NCBI GenBank assembly: GCA_003290465.1
Contig: CP030759.1
Span: forward strand, 3,050,572-3,114,571
Origin: Candidatus Sumerlaea chitinivorans
GTDB taxonomy: Bacteria; Sumerlaeota; Sumerlaeia; Sumerlaeales; Sumerlaeaceae
Reading direction: 5' to 3'
Length of the DNA stretch: 64,000 nucleotides
How positions within the stretch are numbered: position 1 is the first letter of the stretch; every line of letters starts with the position of its first letter. Of the stretch, positions 27,786-38,006 are shown piece after piece. The notes under the pieces are model-generated. The model made no database searches. It was not told the DNA's origin and saw nothing but the letters and a program-made list of their open reading frames with translations. Both the position numbers and the translations under genes were made by a program.

Positions 27786-30218
27786 ATGAAAACAGATAGC
27801 GCGTTCCAACGACTCCACCTGTCAATCCGCGGCACCGTCCAAGGCGTGGGCTTTCGGCCATTTGTGTATCGGCTCGCCACCGAACTGGGCCTGACGGGGT
27901 GGGTCGTGAACGACTCCCAAGGCGTAGAGGTAGAGGTCGAGGGGCGCCCGGCCGCCTTGGCCGAATTCCGCTCGCGGCTCCACAGCGAATTGCCCCCTCG
28001 CGCCACGATCCTGAGCGAGGAGGCGCGCCTGTTGGATCCGGTGGGGTACCCAAGTTTTGAAATTCGCGAAAGCCAGCAACAAGGGCCTCCAACTGCACTT
28101 GTTTTGCCCGACATCGCCACGTGTCCTGATTGCTTGCGTGAGGTTTTCAATCCGTCGGATCGGCGCTATCTTTACCCGTTCACAAACTGCACGAATTGCG
28201 GCCCGCGGTATTCAATTATTCGCCGTCTGCCCTACGACCGCCCGAACACAACCATGGCGGGCTTTGCGATGTGCCCCGAATGTCGCCGGGAGTACGAGGA
28301 TCCCACCGACCGGCGTTTTCATGCGCAACCGATTGCGTGCCCGCAATGTGGCCCGCAACTCGAGTTGCTCGATGCGAGCGGAAAGGTTCTTGCCCAACGT
28401 CACGACGCGCTTTTGGCCGCGGCTCACGCCATTCGTGAAGGTCGAATTGTGGCTTTGAAGGGGTTGGGTGGCTTTCAACTCCTTGTGGACGCCCGCAACG
28501 ACGATGCCGTCCGCCGCTTGCGCGCGCGTAAACGGCGTGAGGAAAAACCATTTGCGCTCATGGTGCCAACTTTGAGCGAAGCCGCAGCTATTGCAGTAGT
28601 TGGAGAGGTTGAGGCGCAAATCCTGACTTCCCCAGCGAGCCCAATTCTTCTGCTTCCACGACGAGATGAGGTGGCACAGTCCGAGGCTGCAAGTTCGTCC
28701 CAGCGGTCGACGAGTGAGGATGCTGGTTCTTTGGGCGTTGATGCAACACGCTGGCGGATCGCGCCTTCCGTGGCCCCCAACAACCCCGAGCTGGGAATTA
28801 TGTTGCCGTATACCCCGCTCCATCATCTCCTCATGTGCGAGCTGGCGTTCCCAGTTGTCGCCACCAGTGGCAATTTGACCGACGAACCGATCTGTATCGC
28901 GACAGAAGAGGCGTTGGAACGGCTTGGCGATGTGGCGGATTTCTTCCTGACGCACGATCGTCCGATCGAGCGCTACGTGGACGACAGTGTGGTTCGCGTG
29001 ATGGCCGGACGCGAGGTGGTGTTGCGTCGCGCCCGCGGATACGCGCCGCTCCCGATTCCATCCCCTTTCCCAATCGGGCGAACCGTCTTTGCCACGGGGG
29101 CGCATCTTAAGAACACGGTAGCGCTGGTTCACGGAGGACACATCTTCGTGAGTCAGCACATTGGCGACTTGGAGACCGAGCCCGCGCAGCGAGCCCATCG
29201 CGAGGCCATTCGAGCATTGACCCAGCTTTACGACTCGAAGCCAGAAGTGATCGCATGCGATTTGCATCCGGACTATGCCTCCACGCGCTCTGCCCGAGAA
29301 ATTGCCCAAGGGAGAACGCTCCTCCTCGTGCAGCATCACCGCGCGCACGTATGGGCTTGCCTTGCGGAGAATGAGCTTCTGCACGAACCCGTGCTCGGCG
29401 TGGCATGGGACGGGACGGGGCTGGGCGACGACGGCCAGATCTGGGGGAGCGAGTTTTTCTTGGTGGATCCACCCGAGCCCCGCCGGATTGCCCATTTTCG
29501 GCCTATCCCCATTCCCGGTGGTGACGCCGCAATGCGCGAACCACGTCGCGTGGCATTCGGTGTCCTCTGGGAAATGGCGGCGGAGGAGTGGTCAGCGCTT
29601 TTTCCACATTGCGCCCCTCTTGTTTCCCCGGAGGAGGCGCGCGTGTGGGGACGCATGATTGCGCAGCGGTTAAATTCGCCGCTCACCTGCGGCGCCGGTC
29701 GGCTATTCGATGCAGTCGCAGCATTGCTCGGTTTGCGCGCTGTCGCAGCGTACGAAGGACAGGCGGCAATGATTGTCGAGTGGGCAGCGCGGCGTAGCCC
29801 CACGCGCGAAGCCTATCCCCTCGCATGGCGAATAGAGAACGCAGGGGGTGCCGTAGAAAAAATCGAAGGCGCCCTCCCTGCGAGCGTCTCGTCCGAGCGC
29901 CCCATCCAGTTCGACTGGGAGCCGATGATCCGGGCCATTCTCGCCGATGTTTCGGCTGGCGAGGAGCCCGCCGTGTGTGCCGCAAAATTCCACAACACCT
30001 TAGTTCGGATAATTGTCGAGATCGCTGGGTGGGCCCGCAGGGACCGTGTCGCACTCTCGGGGGGATGTTTTCAAAATCGTTTACTTGTGGAAAGCGCCAT
30101 GGAAGCCTTGCAGGCAAATGGATTTCGTGTGTACATCCATCAGCGCATACCTCCGAACGATGGGGGTATTGCCTTAGGACAGGCAGTCGCAGCCTGTCTC
30201 CAAGCGAGCGAAAGGTGA
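27786..30218 (+). CDS. hypF: Carbamoyltransferase HypF, [NiFe]-hydrogenase maturation
   Basis: The roughly 810-residue product has all HypF parts in order: an N-terminal acylphosphatase domain (GTVQGVGFRPFVYRLA); two zinc fingers, each with paired CxxC motifs (CPDC/CTNC and CPEC/CPQC, about residues 105-180); a YrdC-like domain (KGLGGFQLLVDA, about 200-400); and a Kae1-like domain with QHHRAHVWAC, WDGTGLGDDG and SGGCFQNRLL. HypF uses carbamoyl phosphate and ATP to make the thiocarbamate on HypE from which the cyanide ligands of the hydrogenase iron come. GTG 27783 and ATG 27786 are adjacent starts; I use the ATG. It is the first gene of a tight hypF-C-D-E operon, with 7 bases to hypC. Confidence 0.95.
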   Translation: MKTDSAFQRLHLSIRGTVQGVGFRPFVYRLATELGLTGWVVNDSQGVEVEVEGRPAALAEFRSRLHSELPPRATILSEEARLLDPVGYPSFEIRESQQQGPPTALVLPDIATCPDCLREVFNPSDRRYLYPFTNCTNCGPRYSIIRRLPYDRPNTTMAGFAMCPECRREYEDPTDRRFHAQPIACPQCGPQLELLDASGKVLAQRHDALLAAAHAIREGRIVALKGLGGFQLLVDARNDDAVRRLRARKRREEKPFALMVPTLSEAAAIAVVGEVEAQILTSPASPILLLPRRDEVAQSEAASSSQRSTSEDAGSLGVDATRWRIAPSVAPNNPELGIMLPYTPLHHLLMCELAFPVVATSGNLTDEPICIATEEALERLGDVADFFLTHDRPIERYVDDSVVRVMAGREVVLRRARGYAPLPIPSPFPIGRTVFATGAHLKNTVALVHGGHIFVSQHIGDLETEPAQRAHREAIRALTQLYDSKPEVIACDLHPDYASTRSAREIAQGRTLLLVQHHRAHVWACLAENELLHEPVLGVAWDGTGLGDDGQIWGSEFFLVDPPEPRRIAHFRPIPIPGGDAAMREPRRVAFGVLWEMAAEEWSALFPHCAPLVSPEEARVWGRMIAQRLNSPLTCGAGRLFDAVAALLGLRAVAAYEGQAAMIVEWAARRSPTREAYPLAWRIENAGGAVEKIEGALPASVSSERPIQFDWEPMIRAILADVSAGEEPAVCAAKFHNTLVRIIVEIAGWARRDRVALSGGCFQNRLLVESAMEALQANGFRVYIHQRIPPNDGGIALGQAVAACLQASER

Positions 30219-30225
30219 GAACATC

Positions 30226-30495
30226 ATGTGTCTGGCGGTTCCCGGGCGAATCGAAAGCATTACGAATGAAGATCCGGTTATGCGCACCGGTCGAGTAAAC
30301 TTTGGCGGAGTGGTACGCGAGGTCAACTTAGCGTACGTTCCTGAGGCGCAGGTGGGCGACTACGTGATCGTGCATGTGGGATTTGCGATCAACCGCCTCG
30401 ACGAAGAGGAAGCAAACCGCGTGCTGGCCTACCTGCGCGAAATTGGCGAGAGTGCCGAGAGCGAACTTGCCGAAGAGGAGACGCGACCGTCATGA
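30226..30495 (+). CDS. hypC: Hydrogenase maturation chaperone HypC
   Basis: The 89-residue protein begins MCLAVPGRI, the HypC/HybG signature in which Cys2 binds the iron centre after methionine removal, and continues with [32 protein letters not shown], typical of the OB-like fold, shown here only as a guide: the key blocks are [11 protein letters not shown] and the final LREIGE helix. It carries the Fe(CN)2CO unit from HypD to the hydrogenase large subunit precursor. Its stop overlaps the hypD start by 4 bases (ATGA), indicating translational coupling. Confidence 0.95.
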   Translation: MCLAVPGRIESITNEDPVMRTGRVNFGGVVREVNLAYVPEAQVGDYVIVHVGFAINRLDEEEANRVLAYLREIGESAESELAEEETRPS

Positions 30496-31610
30496 AATAT
30501 CTCGAAGAATACCGGGATGCGCGGGCGGCGCGTCACTACAGTCGGCTCCTGCGTAAAATGGTCACACGCCCGTGGACCATCATGGAAGTGTGTGGGGGGC
30601 AAACTCACGCGATAGTGCGTTTCGGGGTGGATGAGCTTCTTCCGCCGGAGATTATGCTCGTGCACGGCCCGGGATGTCCTGTGTGCGTCACCCCGGTCGA
30701 GCTTATTGATAAGGCTGTGGAAATAGCTGCTCGGCCGAACGTGATCTTCTGTTCCTTCGGGGACATGTTGCGGGTCCCGGGGTCGAATTCAGACCTTTTC
30801 AGTGTCAAGGCTCGCGGCGGCGATGTGCGCATTGTCTACTCGCCGCTCGATGCGCTCAAAATTGCGCGCGAAAACCCCAGCCGCGAGGTCGTATTTTTCG
30901 CGGTCGGCTTCGAAACCACGGCGCCTGCGAATGCGATGGCGGTTTATCAAGCCAAGCAACTTGGGGTGAAGAACTTCTCCATCTTGGTTTCTCACGTCCT
31001 CGTGCCGCCGGCGATGGAAGCGATTCTTTCCTCGCCCACGAATCGCGTGAATGGGTTTCTTGCTGCCGGACATGTGTGTACGGTCATGGGCTACCATGAG
31101 TATGAGCCAATCTCTCGAAAATACCGTGTGCCCATCGTGGTGACGGGGTTTGAGCCCGTGGATATCCTGCAAGGGCTTGTGATGTGTGTCCGCCAGCTCG
31201 AGGAGGGCCGCGCAGAAGTGGAAAACCAGTACACGCGCGCCGTAAAGCGAGAGGGCAACACGAGTGCGCAAAAGCTGATCCAAGAAGTGTTCCAAGTAGT
31301 GGCGCGCAAATGGCGGGGGATTGGCGAGATTCCGTCGAGCGGATTGGGCTTGCGTGAGCCGTATAGGGAATTCGACGCGGAAGAACGTTTCGGCGTCGCC
31401 TCGCAGTGCGTCGAAGAGTCGCCCGAGTGCATCAGTGGCTTGATTCTGCAGGGCGTGAAGAAGCCCCACGAATGTCCGGCCTTTGCGAGCCGATGCACAC
31501 CGGAGCATCCGCTTGGGGCAACCATGGTTTCGAGCGAGGGCGCCTGTGCGGCGTATTATCGCTATCGGCGTCCTCAAGCCACATCCCCAGCCCGGAGCGA
31601 CGAAGCGTGA
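30492..31610 (+). CDS. hypD: Hydrogenase formation protein HypD
   Basis: The 372-residue product matches HypD with [43 protein letters not shown] and the C-terminal cysteine cluster (ECPAFASRC ... GACAAYYRY) that ligates the [4Fe-4S] cluster. With HypC it forms the scaffold on which CN and CO ligands are attached to iron. It overlaps hypC by 4 bases at its start and hypE by 4 bases at its end (GTGA), so the operon is translationally coupled throughout. Confidence 0.96.
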   Translation: MKYLEEYRDARAARHYSRLLRKMVTRPWTIMEVCGGQTHAIVRFGVDELLPPEIMLVHGPGCPVCVTPVELIDKAVEIAARPNVIFCSFGDMLRVPGSNSDLFSVKARGGDVRIVYSPLDALKIARENPSREVVFFAVGFETTAPANAMAVYQAKQLGVKNFSILVSHVLVPPAMEAILSSPTNRVNGFLAAGHVCTVMGYHEYEPISRKYRVPIVVTGFEPVDILQGLVMCVRQLEEGRAEVENQYTRAVKREGNTSAQKLIQEVFQVVARKWRGIGEIPSSGLGLREPYREFDAEERFGVASQCVEESPECISGLILQGVKKPHECPAFASRCTPEHPLGATMVSSEGACAAYYRYRRPQATSPARSDEA

Positions 31611-32668
31611 GCGAGTCTGGCAATTTTATCCTCACTTGTCCGATCCCAATTCGCGACTATCCCCAAGTGGTTCTCGCCCATGGTGGCGGCGGCCGCCTGA
31701 TGCACGACCTCATCGAGAAAATGTTTGTGGCCAGCTTTGGAAGCGCTCCGGCTTCGGAGCGGCATGACGGTGCCATCCTTGAGCCTCCCGCGGGTGCACG
31801 GCTCGCCTTCACGACGGATTCCTACGTGGTGCGGCCCCTGTTTTTTCCGGGCGGGGACATCGCCACGTTGGCGGTCAACGGCACCGTCAACGACTTAGCA
31901 ATGTGTGGGGCGCGACCAAAATGGCTGAGCGTCGGCTTCATCCTCGAAGAGGGCCTGCCCATGGAGACTTTGTGGCGTGTGGTTCAATCGCTTGCTCAAG
32001 CCGCACGCGCCGCCGAAGTGCAGATAGTGACCGGCGATACAAAGGTCGTGGACCGTGGCAAAGGCGATGGCGTGTTCATCAATACAGCCGGAGTGGGAAT
32101 CGTTGAAGCACCTCGCCCAATTGGCCCGGGCGCCGTCCGCGAAGGCGATGCGATCATCGTGAACGGGGATTTAGGGCGCCACGGTATTGCGATTATGGCC
32201 GTGCGAGAGGGATTGGAGTTTGAGACGCAGATTCAAAGTGATTGCGCCCCGTTGTGGGGGGCGGTCGAGGCTTTGCTGCGTGAAGGAATCGAAGTGCACT
32301 GTTTGCGCGATTTGACACGCGGCGGCCTCGCCAGCGCTCTCAATGAAATTGCGGAAAGCGCGGGGGTGCACATCCACGTAAACGAGGAGATGGTCCCAGT
32401 GACGCCGGAAGTGCGGGCGGCGTGCGAACTGCTTGGTTTCGATCCACTCTACGTGGCAAACGAAGGGCGGTTCGTAGCGTTTGTTCCGGAAGCACACGCA
32501 GACCGAGCAGTGCAAGCGCTCCAACGCCTTCCGGTGGCCGCCAATGCAACAGTTGTTGGGAAAGTGCTGTCTGCTGCTGGAGAAGGGCGTGTCACCCTTC
32601 GGAGCGTCATCGGTGCCACTCGCATCCTCGATATGCTCAGTGGTGAACAACTTCCGCGCATTTGCTAA
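31607..32668 (+). CDS. hypE: Carbamoyl-dehydratase HypE
   Basis: Start GTG 31607 overlaps the hypD stop and gives 353 residues, the usual HypE length; the frame is open upstream to 31406 inside hypD but that part is not HypE-like. AIR-synthase-like features are seen: [14 protein letters not shown] near the N-terminus, [45 protein letters not shown], and [15 protein letters not shown]. The protein ends in PRIC; the terminal cysteine is the residue that carries the thiocarbamate and is dehydrated to thiocyanate. It completes hypF-C-D-E. hypA, hypB and the hydrogenase structural genes are not in this window. Confidence 0.96.
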   Translation: MSESGNFILTCPIPIRDYPQVVLAHGGGGRLMHDLIEKMFVASFGSAPASERHDGAILEPPAGARLAFTTDSYVVRPLFFPGGDIATLAVNGTVNDLAMCGARPKWLSVGFILEEGLPMETLWRVVQSLAQAARAAEVQIVTGDTKVVDRGKGDGVFINTAGVGIVEAPRPIGPGAVREGDAIIVNGDLGRHGIAIMAVREGLEFETQIQSDCAPLWGAVEALLREGIEVHCLRDLTRGGLASALNEIAESAGVHIHVNEEMVPVTPEVRAACELLGFDPLYVANEGRFVAFVPEAHADRAVQALQRLPVAANATVVGKVLSAAGEGRVTLRSVIGATRILDMLSGEQLPRIC

Positions 32669-32729
32669 GGCGTGCGCCCAAAGGAAGTGACTGCGCAACG
32701 GTCCTCACTTGGGGATGGTCGTGGGTGAG

Positions 32730-33125
32730 CTAAATGCGGAAGTCTTGCGAGTCCGAGATCGCCAATTTCACTTTGCTGACGAGGTCGTTGAGCTCGAACG
32801 GCTTCACAATGTAGTAGTCAATGCCGGAACTTAAAGCATCGCGGATTTTTTCTCGATCGGAGAGGCCCGTCAGCATGATCACCGGAATGCGCTCCGTCGC
32901 CTCGTTTTGCCGCAACGCCTGCAAAACTTCAAATCCAGACATCTCGGGCATCATGATGTCGAGGATGATGAGGTCGGGTCGCTCATCCTCTGCCAGTGCC
33001 AACGCGTCGTAACCGTTTGTCGCGGTAATGACGAAGTAACCTTCATTGGACAACGCGGTTTTGACGATTAGCAGAAGATCGTTCTCGTCGTCCACTGCGA
33101 GGATTTTCGGTTTTTGTCCGCTCAT
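32730..33125 (-). CDS. Single-domain response regulator (CheY-like receiver)
   Basis: The 131-residue protein is a receiver domain only. AVDDENDLL supplies the acidic pair, Asp56 in LIILDIMMPEMSGFE is the phosphorylation site, Thr86 in MLTGLSD is the conserved switch residue, and Lys108 in YYIVKPF completes the site. There is no output domain, so it must act by binding a partner. It lies 34 bases after lptD on the same strand, behind lptF/G, and is probably the last gene of that operon. Its cognate kinase is not adjacent; a cytoplasmic histidine kinase is coded at 62423-63685 but nothing in the sequence links them. Confidence 0.9.
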   Translation of the reverse strand: MSGQKPKILAVDDENDLLLIVKTALSNEGYFVITATNGYDALALAEDERPDLIILDIMMPEMSGFEVLQALRQNEATERIPVIMLTGLSDREKIRDALSSGIDYYIVKPFELNDLVSKVKLAISDSQDFRI

Positions 33126-33159
33126 GATGACTCTTTATTGCACGTTCTTGGGCGTTGCG

Positions 33160-36100
33160 TCAACCACCGGTTTCGAAGGCGCCAAGTTTTGATCGGCTGA
33201 AGAGCGTGTCGGTTTTGCGGATGGGTGTCGGCCCCTTCTCGCCCGCCATCTTCAGGCGGAAGTGGAGTCGTACCTGATAATCCTTCTTTGTACTCGACTC
33301 CTTGTCGGGGTCGAGTCCTTTGTCGTCCACTCGCAATTCCAAACCAGCCACAAGGTCGTGGAAGTCGCGGGTGACACGCAGATATTGTTCGGTCACGCCA
33401 CTCTCGCGGGACCGATAGCGATTGGAATACTCGACCATGTATTTCGAGCCGATGCGCCGACCGTAGGTGAAGTCCACCACCGTTTCATCCCGCAGGTCAA
33501 GCGTATCCTTGCCGCTAATGCCGAGCGGATCATTGTTTTGCGGGCTGGTCTGATACAGTGTCAGGCGTGTGTAATAGCGATTATGCACCGGCCGATAGGT
33601 TCCCCCAATGTAGGTGGACAGTGAGCTCTGCTGGAACTCGTTCGGGTCGGTCGGATCGCGCATTTGCCGCTCCTGCAAGCTGATGCCGCCGTTGACGGTG
33701 AGCGTATTGCGAGCGTTCGTCCATCCCATCCCAAGGTTTGCGTAGCGGAGCAATTCGTTGGGGGTAATGTCGCTGCGTCCTTGCAAGTTATGCCCGATGG
33801 AGAAAGTTGCGTTGAGGTTGGGCCGATAGACCAAATAATTGAGCCCCGCTTCGATCCAGTGCTCGCGCAAACGGAACGGATAGAGATCGTCGCGCGTCTT
33901 TCGGCTACCGATTCCTTCGTAAAACTCGCCCAAGCTATCTTTGGTGCCTTCACGATAGCGGTAGCGGATCCATGCGGTCAGCGCATCGGTGATGCGGGCG
34001 TTGAAACGGCTGTCAATGTCCCCGTACACAAATGCTGGTTGGACGTTCTTGAGGCTAAACTTGCGCCTGCCGACGAGGAAGGTGTCGCGGTCGAGGAAGG
34101 TCACCCCCGTAATGGTATCCCCAATGCGTTGCCCATCGTACACGAATGGGAAAGTGGCGCCAGCGGGGAAATCCAGATTGAATGAATCATCGTTGCGTTC
34201 GGCGACTCCCACTCCGAGCCCCACCTTCGTCAGAAGCGTGTAGCGCTCGCAGAATTTCAGGAGGTGGCTGAGCGATTGATAGAGATCGAACCCGGTGACG
34301 AAGCTGTCGTCCTTCGTACTGACGGTGTTGAGTCCCTTATCGAGATTATTGAAGACGTTGAGGTCCACGTGATACCAGAGGGGCAGAGTCCACAACCGCA
34401 TGCGGTTGGAGGAGATCGTCACCTGCGGCATGCGCTGGGTTACCCGGCCGTAGCGCTTGGGGTCGAGACCGTCGTCGAGATTCTCGTCTTTAATTGAAGT
34501 CGGATCCGTGTACAGTCCGTCCGAAGGGACTGGCACAGTGCCGATGGTTGCCGGCGGAGCAAGACGCACGAAGCGCTCGTCATTGTAGCCACGATCGTAA
34601 TCGTAGTCATTGTCCAGCGGCTCCGCAAAATTCGTGACGCGGTCGCGTCCGATGCGGTCCTTGATCTCCACCAGCAGGCCCGCGAAGAAGTTGTCGGTTG
34701 TGTATTCGAGTCCGGTACTGAAGCGCCGCTCGGGCAGGCGGTCGCGTCGGCGGTCCGTTGCCGCACGCATGCGGTCAATCACATCAAAGAACAGATCCGG
34801 ATCGCTCTGCCAGTCTACGTCGAGTAGCCACGAGAGACGCTCGGTCAGGCGAGTGCGGTTGTACCAATCAATGCTGTAACGGCTGGTGGGATCCACGTTG
34901 CGGTCATTATCGCTAAGGCCGTAGACCTTGAGCTTACCTTGGTGGCGACCGTAATCGAGCGAGTATGTGTAGTTGAGTCCCAGCCCCTTGCCCCGTTTGG
35001 AGAACCAATCCACGTAGAGCCTGGCCCGCTGTTTGTCCTCGGCCACCATCGTGTCGTCGTCAATTTTACTTGGGGCATAGGTAGCGTGGTAATAGTCGTA
35101 CCATACGCGCAAGAACGCCCCTAATTTGCTGTCACTGCCGAGCGTGAAGCCCCATGGGTTCGACTCGCGCAACGCCATCGTAAAATATGGCAGCCAAAGA
35201 ACCGGCTTTTCCATGATGTAGAGCACGACGTTGCGCCCAAACACGCGGTCGTTGTTGTACACCACAAACTCGCGCGCGCGGAGCCGATAGTGGGGAACAG
35301 GGAAATCGCAGGTGGTGAATGAGGCATTTTTCAAAAGGCTTTCATCCTTACTCAGCTGACGGAACGTGACCTTTCCGTCGCCTTTGAACGGCTCGCCAAG
35401 AAAATAGAACGGGCCAGAGCGACCCCGCGCGCCATAGGCCACACCTTGCCCCGTTTCAGTGCTAATCCACATGGATTCCGCTTCCACGTGGTCGCTGAGG
35501 GTGGTGAGTACCACATTGCCGTAGGCTTGCACTTCCTTGAGAAGCGTGTCCACGAGCATGCGGTCGGCTTCGAGTTTATACGCGCCGTAGCGCGCGGTGA
35601 CGCGACCACTCCCATAGATCTGATGGTGCTCTTCGTCGAAATCCAGGTAGTCCGTGGACTCTACGATTATTTGGCCAGGCGGAAGCGGAGCAAATTCGCG
35701 TACCGCCCGTTCAAAATTCTTCTTCGGGTCGCCGTAAGACCCTTTCGGCAAGAGGTATGTGACGTCTTGTTCCGGGCGATTTGCCGCCAGCAGTTCCTCA
35801 AGCGAGAGCGGCTTGGCCGGTGGCGTAACGAAGCCGGGCGGGAGCGCCGCCAGAACGTCGCTTGTCGCCAGTGCGTCCTGACGCAACAGTTCGTATTCAT
35901 CCGGGTTCCATTTCACCCCGCCGGGTGCTGGGGGCGTCAGCCGCGCCATGGAAGTTTCTTCGGCAGGCAGCTCACCGGACTCCGATTCCTGAGGTTGGGT
36001 GGGGGATGGGGTAACGGAAGAATCTGGCGGTGCTGGCGGCGTAAGCTTCGTCGCGTCGGTCTCTGCCGGTATTCGATCCGGGGAGGCACTCACATTTTGC

Positions 36101-36354
36101 TTTTCGGCGTCTGGGGTGACGGTGGCGTCCGCCGATTCACTCGAGGTTGGTGGAGCGGGGTACCCTTCCTGCAAAGCAACGTTAAAGGGGGAGAACTGCT
36201 TTAGGGGGGGAAAGGTTGGGTGTGGGGCACGCAACGGCGACCAGAGCGCAACGCAAGCCCCACCGACGACGCCGAGCAGCAAAGAGCTTTTCAGCACAAA
36301 TCCGCCGATCTGGCGCGCTGTCTTCTTCAGCCACCGTCTACAGTTCTGCGTCAT
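33160..36354 (-). CDS. lptD: LPS assembly outer membrane protein LptD
   Basis: This 1064-residue protein starts with a basic segment and a hydrophobic helix (VLKSSLLLGVVGGACVALW), then a Pro/Ser/Thr-rich linker to about residue 160. An OstA/LptA-like beta-jellyroll domain follows (about 225-340; DEEHHQIYGSGRVTARYG, LEADRMLVDT, QAYGNVVL). The C-terminal beta-barrel has the LptD motifs SFTTCDFPVPHYRLRA, YIMEKPVLWLPYF and many alternating strands with aromatic ends. It inserts lipopolysaccharide into the outer leaflet of the outer membrane. The long disordered linker and about 1060 residues make it larger than the E. coli protein (784 aa). The 4-base overlap with the upstream permease (ATGA) indicates coupling to LPS export. 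Confidence 0.9.
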   Translation of the reverse strand: MTQNCRRWLKKTARQIGGFVLKSSLLLGVVGGACVALWSPLRAPHPTFPPLKQFSPFNVALQEGYPAPPTSSESADATVTPDAEKQNVSASPDRIPAETDATKLTPPAPPDSSVTPSPTQPQESESGELPAEETSMARLTPPAPGGVKWNPDEYELLRQDALATSDVLAALPPGFVTPPAKPLSLEELLAANRPEQDVTYLLPKGSYGDPKKNFERAVREFAPLPPGQIIVESTDYLDFDEEHHQIYGSGRVTARYGAYKLEADRMLVDTLLKEVQAYGNVVLTTLSDHVEAESMWISTETGQGVAYGARGRSGPFYFLGEPFKGDGKVTFRQLSKDESLLKNASFTTCDFPVPHYRLRAREFVVYNNDRVFGRNVVLYIMEKPVLWLPYFTMALRESNPWGFTLGSDSKLGAFLRVWYDYYHATYAPSKIDDDTMVAEDKQRARLYVDWFSKRGKGLGLNYTYSLDYGRHQGKLKVYGLSDNDRNVDPTSRYSIDWYNRTRLTERLSWLLDVDWQSDPDLFFDVIDRMRAATDRRRDRLPERRFSTGLEYTTDNFFAGLLVEIKDRIGRDRVTNFAEPLDNDYDYDRGYNDERFVRLAPPATIGTVPVPSDGLYTDPTSIKDENLDDGLDPKRYGRVTQRMPQVTISSNRMRLWTLPLWYHVDLNVFNNLDKGLNTVSTKDDSFVTGFDLYQSLSHLLKFCERYTLLTKVGLGVGVAERNDDSFNLDFPAGATFPFVYDGQRIGDTITGVTFLDRDTFLVGRRKFSLKNVQPAFVYGDIDSRFNARITDALTAWIRYRYREGTKDSLGEFYEGIGSRKTRDDLYPFRLREHWIEAGLNYLVYRPNLNATFSIGHNLQGRSDITPNELLRYANLGMGWTNARNTLTVNGGISLQERQMRDPTDPNEFQQSSLSTYIGGTYRPVHNRYYTRLTLYQTSPQNNDPLGISGKDTLDLRDETVVDFTYGRRIGSKYMVEYSNRYRSRESGVTEQYLRVTRDFHDLVAGLELRVDDKGLDPDKESSTKKDYQVRLHFRLKMAGEKGPTPIRKTDTLFSRSKLGAFETGG

Positions 36355-37631
36355 TTCATCACCATGCGATACAACAGGAACGAACCCACCAGCGCCAAAA
36401 GTATATTCGGGAAGAAGATCGCAAACCCAGCCATTGTGCTACCCGTTCTTCCCAACGAAATGCCGTAATTTAGCAATCCGTAGTATAAAAGGATAAGAAA
36501 AAATGAAATTGCAAATGCAATCGCTTTTCCCGTGGGCTTGACATACACGGCAAGGGGAAAGCCGATCAAGACAAACGCGATGCACGCCAAGGGGATCGAA
36601 AAGCGCTGGAGCAGCTCCGTGTAGTAGCGGCCCGGCTTTGTCGAGTTGATCATCTCGGTGCGTAGCTCCGCAGTACTCATTTCCCGGGGCGCCTTTTCGT
36701 AAGCCCCCTCTTCGGTGCGCGTCATGCGGGGCCGGATGCCTTTGCGCATTTCATCGAAGCGGATGATGTTGTAAGCGGTGGGGCGGTCCGGGTCCACAAA
36801 ATGAATTGAACCGGTGGTTAGGTGGATCGAGATCATGCGGGCTGCCAAATCGGCCTCAATACGGCCCTGATTTGCGCAAATGAGCGACTCGTTTACCTTG
36901 CGGTCTTTGCGAGCTTGCTCGAGTTTCTGAAGTTCTTTGCGCAAGGCAGCGAGCGTCCTTTTGTCGTTACTCTTGATCGCTGTCTTCATACGTTCGCGTA
37001 GCTGTTTTTCGCGCGCTTTTTCCGTTTCGTCGGTCTTGGGCTCAATCGTGGTCTTGATGTTGATGTGCTTCATGTCGCCGGTGACCGGGTCGCGCTTCTC
37101 ATAGAAGAACACGCTCGATTGCCCCTCTGCGGCCGTATCGAGCTCGAAAAAGCGGTTGGGCGGGATGCTCGACAGAACGTCGAATTCGATTTGGATCGCG
37201 AGGTCCGTACTCTTCAGGTTAAGGAAGGGAACCAGCTTCTGATTGCCCAAGATCATCAGGATGGCAGCCGTAGCCGCAACTCCCAACACAGGCCAGAAAA
37301 TGTGCACAAGGTTGACCCCGCTCATGCGAATCGCAAGGATTTCGCGGTCGGCAGCCAGACGACCCACGGAGAGGAGGACCGCCACCAATAGGGCCATGGG
37401 AATGGTCAGCGACAAGATGCCCGGCAGCAGGGCAAGGATCAGCTCGATCACCACCAGCGGTCTCACCGACTGGTTCATCAGCAGGTCCAGAATGCGGTAG
37501 AGTTGCCCCACAAGGAACACAAACGTAAACACGCCGAGCCCCAGACCAAAGGGTTCGAGCAACTCCCTAAGCATGTAGCGCTGAAGAATCGTCACTCTCG
37601 ATACTTCCAACCTTCCTAAAGTCGGTCCCAT
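36351..37631 (-). CDS. LPS export permease of the LptF/LptG family
   Basis: The 426-residue membrane protein has the YjgP/YjgQ layout: three N-terminal helices after ILQRYMLRELLEPF, including LSLTIPMALLVAVLLSVGRL and ADREILAIRMSGV, a large periplasmic beta-jellyroll domain (about 120-330), and three C-terminal helices beginning PLACIAFVLIGFPLAV. LptF and LptG form the transmembrane part of the LptB2FG transporter that extracts lipopolysaccharide from the inner membrane. Whether this is LptF or LptG cannot be told from one gene. The periplasmic domain contains a lysine/glutamate-rich helical insert (EKAREKQLRERMKTAIKS onward) that is unusual. The upstream start may lie at 37598 (MLREL methionine region) rather than 37631. 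Confidence 0.85.
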   Translation of the reverse strand: MGPTLGRLEVSRVTILQRYMLRELLEPFGLGLGVFTFVFLVGQLYRILDLLMNQSVRPLVVIELILALLPGILSLTIPMALLVAVLLSVGRLAADREILAIRMSGVNLVHIFWPVLGVAATAAILMILGNQKLVPFLNLKSTDLAIQIEFDVLSSIPPNRFFELDTAAEGQSSVFFYEKRDPVTGDMKHINIKTTIEPKTDETEKAREKQLRERMKTAIKSNDKRTLAALRKELQKLEQARKDRKVNESLICANQGRIEADLAARMISIHLTTGSIHFVDPDRPTAYNIIRFDEMRKGIRPRMTRTEEGAYEKAPREMSTAELRTEMINSTKPGRYYTELLQRFSIPLACIAFVLIGFPLAVYVKPTGKAIAFAISFFLILLYYGLLNYGISLGRTGSTMAGFAIFFPNILLALVGSFLLYRMVMK

Positions 37632-38006
37632 TCACATCGTGGCAACACTGCATGGCAAGAACTCTTGTCGCGTTGTTCCCTCATTAAGAGGTCCTCCCCG
37701 AACGCACTTTGTCTGGCTTGGACGAAAGGACACAGCCAAATGCATCTGCCGGGTCCAGTGCAGTGGACAAGCACACGGATAAGCAAAACCCCGCTGCTGG
37801 ATTTCTATGCACTAATGTGGTAGGCAATGAATGGCAGAGAACGAACCCGGCCTCAGAGTTGTTCGAAGTGTGCTTTCATAGAATACTCATCTAATAGCTG
37901 GTGAAGCCAACAGTTGACTGCGCACCAAAAGTAGCTTACCACCAAAGCATAGTTCAAATCGAGGGTTCCGCGCTCTTGGGGCGGTGACTCCCCGAGAGCG
38001 AAATCG
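37632..38006. other. Divergent promoter region between lptF/G and the pilus genes
   Basis: This 375-base stretch separates the minus-strand lptF/G-lptD-receiver operon from the plus-strand PilB-like/pilT/pilU genes and must carry both promoters. I found no convincing promoter boxes, hairpins or small genes in it; the 61-codon frame at 37709 has no protein-like features. Confidence 0.4.

Noticed and set aside
28212-29495. 427-codon minus-strand open frame
   Set aside because: It lies completely antisense to hypF, which is certain from its conserved domains, and its translation resembles no protein.
32669-32729. Terminator between hypE and the convergent receiver gene
   Set aside because: CTCAC and GTGAG can pair but only over five bases with a long loop and no T run.
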